Source: Anaerolineales bacterium
GTDB lineage: Bacteria > Chloroflexota > Anaerolineae > 4572-78 > NAK82
Reading direction: 5' to 3'
Assembly (NCBI GenBank): GCA_024643945.1
Contig: JAHELX010000397.1
Span: forward strand, 1-6,007
Length of the DNA: 6,007 nt
Shown piece after piece: positions 5,912 through 6,007 of this stretch (within the stretch, counting starts at the first letter, position 1; each line of letters starts with the position of its first letter). Under the pieces are notes generated by a model. That model was not told the origin of the DNA, made no database searches, and worked only from the letters and a program-made list of their open reading frames with translations. The translations under genes and the position numbers were made by a program.

Positions 5912-6007
5912 TCTCCATTCTTGGTTGGCTGGTGTCTTTGCCCACCAATCCTGTCCCTCTCCCGATCGCTCTATTTCTTCGAGTCTTTCAAAGCGTGATT
6001 GAAAACA
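5912..6007 (-). other. Upstream leader or continuing reading frame of the kinase-caspase gene
   Basis: These 96 bases contain the Shine-Dalgarno site but no recognisable -35/-10 pair. The kinase-caspase frame has no stop here (32 open codons up to the edge) and also no ATG, GTG or TTG. A neighbouring minus-strand frame ends in TAG at 5973-5971, which could be the tail of an upstream gene 65 bases before the ATG at 5905. The operon promoter is therefore probably outside the window. Confidence 0.45.
5913..5916 (-). promoter_or_regulatory. Shine-Dalgarno GGAG of the kinase-caspase gene
   Basis: The minus strand reads GGAG, then AATGTCA, then ATG. Spacing is 7 bases to the ATG at 5905-5903 but only 1 base to the in-frame ATG at 5911-5909. 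This favours the inner ATG as the real start and supports translation beginning here although the frame is open further upstream. Confidence 0.6.

Overview
The window holds one compact three-gene operon, all on the minus strand and read from right to left. It occupies about 94% of the sequence and ends in a clear intrinsic terminator. No rRNA, tRNA, CRISPR array, transposase or phage gene is visible. The organism is probably a multicellular or filamentous bacterium with a large signalling and conflict-gene repertoire. Chloroflexota is my best guess: moderately high GC, caspase-like proteases, and a STAND-like NTPase joined to an OmpR/PhoB-type winged helix are all common there. This is inferred from domain style only; Cyanobacteriota and other multicellular lineages are alternatives.

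Layout in order of transcription. (1) 5905-2456: a giant protein of about 1149 residues. It has an unrecognised N-terminal region, a long predicted coiled coil, an aminoglycoside-phosphotransferase-like (APH-like) kinase fold with HGDLHLRN and IDFA motifs, and a C-terminal caspase-like (peptidase C14) domain with an intact His/Cys dyad. (2) 2456-1743: a HAD-superfamily protein starting inside the stop codon of gene 1 (TGATG). It keeps the nucleophile Asp but has lost usual metal-binding and acid/base residues. (3) 1724-243: a STAND-like NTPase with degenerate Walker A and B motifs, followed by winged helices, the last of which is a typical response-regulator DNA-binding domain. Gene 3 starts 18 bases after gene 2. 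A perfect 11-bp stem followed by TTTTT closes the operon at 213-182.

Working model (inference): the caspase domain is an effector protease. The kinase-like and coiled-coil parts of the same chain sense or gate it. The HAD protein may bind or act on a small molecule or phospho-group. The NTPase/winged-helix protein would be the DNA-binding regulator or a signal-responsive switch. Tight coupling suggests one functional unit, plausibly a regulated cell-death, stress or anti-phage conflict module. The sequence shows no target or trigger.

The flanks are short. 1-181 carries no convincing gene, only small inverted repeats. 5912-6007 has a Shine-Dalgarno for gene 1, but the gene 1 frame stays open to the window edge, so its N terminus is not fully settled.
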